Source of the DNA: Antedon bifida | Taxonomy: Eukaryota; Echinodermata; Crinoidea; Comatulida; Antedonidae | DNA: 64,000 nt | Assembly (NCBI GenBank): GCA_963402885.1 | Contig: OY727098.1 | Span: forward strand, 19,454,717-19,518,716 | Reading direction: 5' to 3' | Shown: positions 59,233 to 64,000 of the stretch, piece after piece | Layout: every line of letters starts with the position of its first letter | How positions within the stretch are numbered: the stretch's first letter is position 1 | Translations under genes and position numbers: made by a program | Notes under the pieces: model-generated | What the model was told of the DNA's origin: nothing | What the model saw: only the letters and a program-made list of their open reading frames with translations | Database searches by the model: none

Positions 59233-59867
59233 ATAGTAAATAGTTTTGGTGACCTTCTATGACCTGACGACGTTAGTTAGCGGATTTTTTTGATGAGGAC
59301 ATGTGTTAGTCGAAAATTCATTTTGTTACCGGTATTTAATTTGTACACGTAACAGCAAATTGTTTTCATTAAACTAAGTTACAGTATATAGGAGGGCCAA
59401 ATCTCGGAAAAGGTTTAATTGTATGTCCCGGGAGTTGTTAATTAACTAAATAATTAACTACACCCTGGTATTAAAGAGGGATTTTGTGAAAAACAGCATT
59501 AAATAATTTGTAGTCCTACAGGTACTTTCATCGTCATCATTGTCGTCTCCTTCGTCATCACCGTCTTTGTCGTCATGTGGGTTCATTTTCCAAATATTCC
59601 TGCGGTAATATTACAGAGGATTGAGGACAATAATAGGGTAAACGTAAACTGGTAAAATGGTAAGGATAATGCAATTTAAGCAAATCAAACACACAAGCAT
59701 AATGGTAAGAATTATGTAGTTTTACAGCAATTGCAAGACTCTTGTTTTAAGCACATTAAGCAAATACATAGATAAGTATTATTAAATCAAATTGCCTGTA
59801 AGACTATATACATTCGTACCATCAAATAGAAGAAGTATAGGCTACTGTTAACTTTTATGTTGCAATA
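59233..59867. other. Intergenic, no gene seen
   Basis: Includes a TCGTCATCATTGTCGTCTCC-like TCN-rich stretch near 59530-59575, probably simple sequence. Nothing else definite. Confidence 0.4.
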
Positions 59868-59873
59868 TTTATT
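59868..59873 (-). terminator. Candidate poly(A) signal of the minus-strand LLTP paralogue
   Basis: AATAAA on the minus strand, 322 bp beyond the TAA at 60195-60197. It is the best candidate seen; nearer variants may be used instead. Confidence 0.4.
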
Positions 59874-60194
59874 GGTCTAATCATAATATACACATTTTCA
59901 ACCATACATATTATTGCTATTTTGCATTTTTTAGTGCATCAAATAACATTAAAATACAAGGAATAATATATTGTTATGTAATACAATTAACTTTGCTTGA
60001 TTGCATCTTCTTGTATTATAATACTGTACTGTAAAATATGTAATGTGTTCATAGAATTATTAAGTTTTTAGTGTGAATTGATTCTGCCGATTTAAAATCA
60101 AATTACTTTAGAAAATAACATTGTATAATATCTTCTGTTGTGTTGGGTTAGCCTTGAGTTTGTCGAGTAAATCATAATGCAGTGAGTTACGGAG

Positions 60195-63100
60195 TTATTC
60201 AGAAATGACCTCGCATTTAGATACAGCTCGGCCGTATACGTTTCTCTTGCACTCGCATTCTTTCATGTTTAAGTCGCTCTCCAGTGGTCTTTCAACTTGG
60301 TTACGGATACGTTTGGAACACAAGGTTATAACGTCCTCGACTTCTCGTTGCAGTTGCTCAAGACTGAATACAGCGCCTATTATGTTGATAGAATTAACAT
60401 ATTAATTATACATTGTAGAAAACCATTTGGATTATTGTTGTTGCAGTAAACAAAATAGTAAGGCTAAATTTCAAAACCTTTAATAGCATTGTAAAAAGTC
60501 TTTTGCTATTTTAATGATTTTTTTTCTTTTAAACAACATTTTAGAAAAATCAGTGGTATAAAGCATGTTTATTGCATTAATTAATTAAAAGAGTATAATT
60601 ACCTTTAGAGGCCTTGGCCACTTTTGAATAACTTCCTCTTGGCATATCTAACTTGGTTGAGATGTCTTTCTTACTCTTTGATGCCATGATAGCCTTTCCA
60701 TCCCAATTGATTCCAACGATGTTCTTGCTTGATTTCTCTTGCTTCAAGGTATCATAGGATGAGATTACATTCAGAGTGATGCCGTTGTCTGCCAGGAGTG
60801 ATTGCATGGTCAACTGTTCTTCAATCTCAGCCTGAAAAGTATAATTATTTGTATACGCCATAATTATATAATTCTATTTCTTTTTTGGAATTTCTTTAAT
60901 AAAACAATTTATCTTGAATAATAATAATAAAAATAAGAATAAATATGTAAATTTATTTATTTTATTTATAAACTTACATCAGTTTCTCTTTCAGAAACCA
61001 GAACAAAGATCTTAGTAGCTTCTGCACGAAGTTCCAACTCTGTAGCGAATTCAAGAGCTTTAAGACCGTCAGTTTCATAATCACCAAAGAATTCTAGGCT
61101 TCGGGCTCCATTGATAAATTCAGAAGAGCTGGCAAAGACCTTTCCGTTGATTGTGTGCTGGTGTGGGCCTTCATGTATTTCTTCTCCTCCAAATGCAACA
61201 AGTGCATATCTGTTATCATTGATGTTGGCTTTACCTAAGGTTTTTTCAGTCGCCTCCACAAGTTGAGTCAACTCTTCAGCAATGTCATGGTCTTCTACCA
61301 TTTTCTTGTTTTCCGAGACAATGAAGACAATATCAGCGGTGTTTTCGTTGGTGATCTCCCAGACTTCTCCGATGACCTTATCACCACATTTATCTATATA
61401 AAAAAAGTAAATACATAATACACTAGCAACTTAAAAAATTAATGCTTAAGGTACAGTATAATGGATTGCATCAACTTGATTAGAAAGCATATATTAAAAA
61501 GGAAGACACTCACTGCATTGCTGGACATGCTCAATTTGTTTTCCATGGCTTCTGCACATTTCAACATATGAGGTGGTTGCATTACAGATGGCTTTACTGC
61601 TTTCTGGGTAGCACTTAGTTTCTTCCTCACAGAGTGATTTAAATTCAGCGACGTTGATAGTGTTGAAGCATTCAGCCAGAGGTGAAGCAGGATCGTTGAA
61701 ATAGAATTCACAATCTGTACTTGGTTCTTCTGAGCAGTCTCTTGGTCCCTGATTAAATATTTCATCTTTGCCTGGTACAATCTTGCATTGCTTGTTTCCA
61801 CTTATTTCAAATGCGTTGGCAAATTCAGTCAACGTCTTAGCAACAGAACCATCTGGTTTGCGCATGTCAAAGTGCTTTTCATCATTAAGGGTTCCAAGAA
61901 GTCCTAGGGTCTTGTTGTAGTACCATCGGCTGGCATTGAAGAGGCACATTTGGTATAACGAATCGCATTTAATATCAATACCATATGTAGTTGAAATCTG
62001 TACCCATTGTCCATTTCTAACGATTGTCACTTCTTTGCCAGATGACTGGTATGGAAGCTCCTGGATCTCTTCTCTGCCATTAATTTGAATCTTGTTCTCG
62101 CCATTGAGTTTGATGCTCATTTCCTGGAGTACAAGGGTAATGGAGTTTTGAGTGCTGATGATGGTGAAGTTTCGGTCAACGAAATCACTTGCCAATACGT
62201 ATGAACACTCCTCTCCTTTGTATCCTGGGAACTCGTATCTCTTCTGGTCGAATGTGTATACATGAAGTGGTCCAAAAATCATAGCAGTGCCTATGAAAAC
62301 ATAAATTTAATGCGACATGAAGAACAACCTAATATTAATTGTGTTTTAAATACAGTAAACAATACAATTATTATTACTACAATATTATAAAAATATAATT
62401 AAAAAAATTAAACACTTACTTTGGAATTGGGGAATGAAGTCTCTAATTGTTGGGATCTTTGGCAATTGAGGCAGCTGAGGATACTCAAAATTGCGGATCA
62501 TGTCTTCCAAGTATTTGATTACTTTTTTAATGTATGCAATAATTTCTGGTAGGTTTTCCTTGATGTAATCAGGTGTAAGGTCTTTGATACGAGATACCAG
62601 TTCTTCCAATTTTTCTGTGATTTCTGGAATTTTCTCCTTAATCTTTTCGATCAATTCAAGTGCCTTGACAATCATTTCATCGAACTTCTCATACATATTA
62701 CTTATAAGCTTGTTAAGATGTTCTTTCCAGTTTGGAAGCTCAGCCTTGATTATATCAACTATTTTTTTGTAGTTTTCTTTTAAATCTTTCTGCCATTTCT
62801 CAAGTTTGGTTTTGACAACTTTAATAATCTCATCAATCTTCTTCTCAACACGAGGCTTTAGCTCATAGTATTTCTCTTTAAGATCTTCATATACGGCAAC
62901 TGCATCTTCAGAAAGCTGACTACATTTTTCAACAACCTGTTCCTGAAGAATCTTCATTCCCTCAATGGTGATATTGTAAGCTCTCTTTATGTTTTGTCTT
63001 ACATTAGGGGCTTCACGTAAAAAGATGGCGTATGCATCTTTACATTCTTGAACAGCTATGGGATAATACTCTTCAACTTTGACCTTCAATTCATCATATT

Positions 63101-64000
63101 TCAGTTCAGCTTTCTTTTTAATCTCATCATATACTTCTTTGGTTTCAGCAATTACTTGTTCAACCTTTTCTTTCAACTCTTCGTATTTGTTTTCTGCCTT
63201 TACCTTCCATATTTCATACTTGTCCATAGCTTGGTCACGTAGGATCTCAACCTGTTCACGTACTTGTGTGTATTTCTCACGGATGAATGGTTCTTGTTCT
63301 TTCACCCATTCAACAACAATTGGATAAGTCTCGTTGATGTATTCACGGGTTATAATGTAGTACTCGACAACCTGGTTAATGACTTCTTCAGTCTTGTTTT
63401 GTACCATATCAACCATTTCCCATTGTTTGTTGGTAAGTGTCGGTGGTTGATAGAAGCTGGTGTAGTTAAATGGATGAGAGATGTTCATGGCAAAGCTGCT
63501 TTCTCCTACTTGTCCAATACTATTGAGACTATAGCTGACTGCAGAGCGTGACATGTTCAAACTGTAGTTGATTGCAGAACGTGTGAGGTTAAGTGTGAGT
63601 TGTGGAGTTAGACGGATCAGAACAGGAATCTGTTCCATCTTCATTTGAGCGGCATCAATGGCACTATCCCAAACACGACGTGGAATTTGATCAATTTCAT
63701 AGTATCTGTAGATCCATCCTAAAAAATAAAATATAAATTTTATTGATTAATAGAAGGATAGTTTAATTATTAGTTGCTAAATAAATTTTTTTTAAATGTA
63801 TTGCAAAATATAAAATAGTAAATAGTAAATACCTGGCATAGTGTTGTTGAGGTACTCAATGCATGCTTCTACAAACTCTCTAGTCATTCTGATAACTTCC
63901 TGAGCAGATTTGATAGCTCTCGAATTTATAGCATATGTAGCATTTAAATATTCACGTGTCTTCTCCACAAACTTGCGGGTAAGTTCTAAAACTCTGTTAT
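60195..64000 (-). CDS. Second LLTP-type protein, C-terminal 1022 residues: helical region, VWD, vWA-like (5' end outside the window)
   Basis: Six exons join in phase on the minus strand: 64000-63833 (continues upstream), 63718-62420, 62290-61514, 61393-60978, 60831-60603, 60376-60195 (TAA). From the N-terminal side: mixed helices, then about 330 residues of charged amphipathic helices, then VWD (CSYVLASDFVDRNF, GLLGTLNDEKHFDM). A CNKC link follows, then a vWA-like fold (ADIVFIVSENKKM, RYALVAFGG, TDGLKALEF, KIFVLVSERETD) and a final CECK...C tail. Domain order, shared words such as SYVLASDF and intron phases at domain borders match the plus-strand gene at 24226-44528, so the two are paralogues. 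It should be secreted. The LPD_N half is expected beyond position 64000 but is not seen. Confidence 0.9.
60978..61393 (-). CDS. vWA-like domain core of the paralogue (single exon)
   Basis: The exon encodes NKCGDKVIGEVWEIT, then strand 1 ADIVFIVSEN in place of a DxSxS loop, strand 2 RYALVAFGGEE, TDGLKALEF (threonine kept) and KIFVLVSERETD in place of LTDG. The same two MIDAS positions are altered as in the plus-strand gene. That gene divides the equivalent sequence over two exons (42221-42406 and 42616-42872). Confidence 0.7.
61514..62290 (-). CDS. VWD domain of the paralogue (single exon)
   Basis: 259 codons begin TAMIFGPLHVYTFDQKRYEF and contain CSYVLASDF, GLLGTLNDEKHFDM and a C8-like run of cysteines ending VQQC. 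Three exons of 212, 405 and 154 bp encode the same domain in the plus-strand gene, with identical outer phases, so two introns differ between the paralogues. Confidence 0.88.
62420..63718 (-). CDS. Long amphipathic-helix exon of the paralogue, apolipoprotein-like
   Basis: 433 codons. After about 100 residues of mixed sequence come near-continuous helices of 11/22-residue character with K/E clusters, aromatic residues and periodic proline breaks. Examples are ENKYEELKEKVEQVIAETKE, KKAELKYDELKVKVEEYYP and EKIKEKIPEITEKLEELVSR. Exchangeable apolipoproteins (apoA-I/IV/E) are known to use proline-punctuated 11/22-mers to bind lipid surfaces. Resemblance here is by pattern; homology is not shown. 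It may alternatively form a coiled coil. Confidence 0.8.

Noticed and set aside
61439..61801. 120-codon minus-strand frame overlapping the VWD exon
   Set aside because: A different reading frame of the true VWD exon; it lacks cysteine pattern and domain features.

Overview
Eukaryotic, AT-rich, intron-dense DNA from an animal, most likely a marine invertebrate deuterostome (echinoderm-like; inferred, not proven). The reasons are large lipid-transfer-protein genes with dozens of small GT/AG exons, abundant TAGGCCTA-type motifs, tRNA-derived SINE-like copies, and short inverted-repeat transposons. None of the genes is bacterial-style: all coding sequence was assembled by joining exons whose splice sites and reading phases agree.

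Layout. (1) 1-2802: the last three coding exons of an unrecognised plus-strand gene, preceded by a 118-bp tandem repeat and a SINE-like copy. (2) 2803-24128: about 21 kb without a supported gene. It holds two related TTAA-flanked MITEs (6516-6858 and 10398-10876), a decayed SINE, a degenerate tandem repeat, a decayed PIF/Harbinger-like transposon (18214-20818), a 170-bp tandem repeat and a hairpin. (3) 24129-44633: a complete 40-exon plus-strand gene for a 3206-residue apolipophorin/apoB-like large lipid transfer protein (LLTP). It has a TATA box, signal peptide, LPD_N (vitellogenin-N) domain, furin-type site, a 588-codon exon, a helical region, a VWD domain and an unusual C-terminal vWA-like domain whose metal site has been lost. 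(4) 46148-57737: a 23-exon plus-strand gene for a 926-residue leucine-rich-repeat protein with a CxxC-x4-CxxC cluster. (5) 58200-59232: a 184-bp tandem repeat. (6) 59868-64000+: the 3' part (six exons, 1022 residues) of a second, minus-strand LLTP-type gene. It has the same helical, VWD and degenerate-vWA order, and its helical region is a long run of charged amphipathic helices resembling exchangeable apolipoproteins.

How they fit together. The two LLTP-type genes are paralogues that point toward each other with the LRR gene between them. Both should encode secreted lipoprotein-assembly or scaffold proteins. The shared helical-VWD-vWA(-MIDAS) C-terminus is the most distinctive biology in the window. 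A perfect DR1 nuclear-receptor element (AGGTCA-T-AGGTCA), with two decayed relatives nearby, lies in introns 6 and 7 of the first gene and suggests HNF4/RXR-type control. The LRR gene has no evident functional link to its neighbours.
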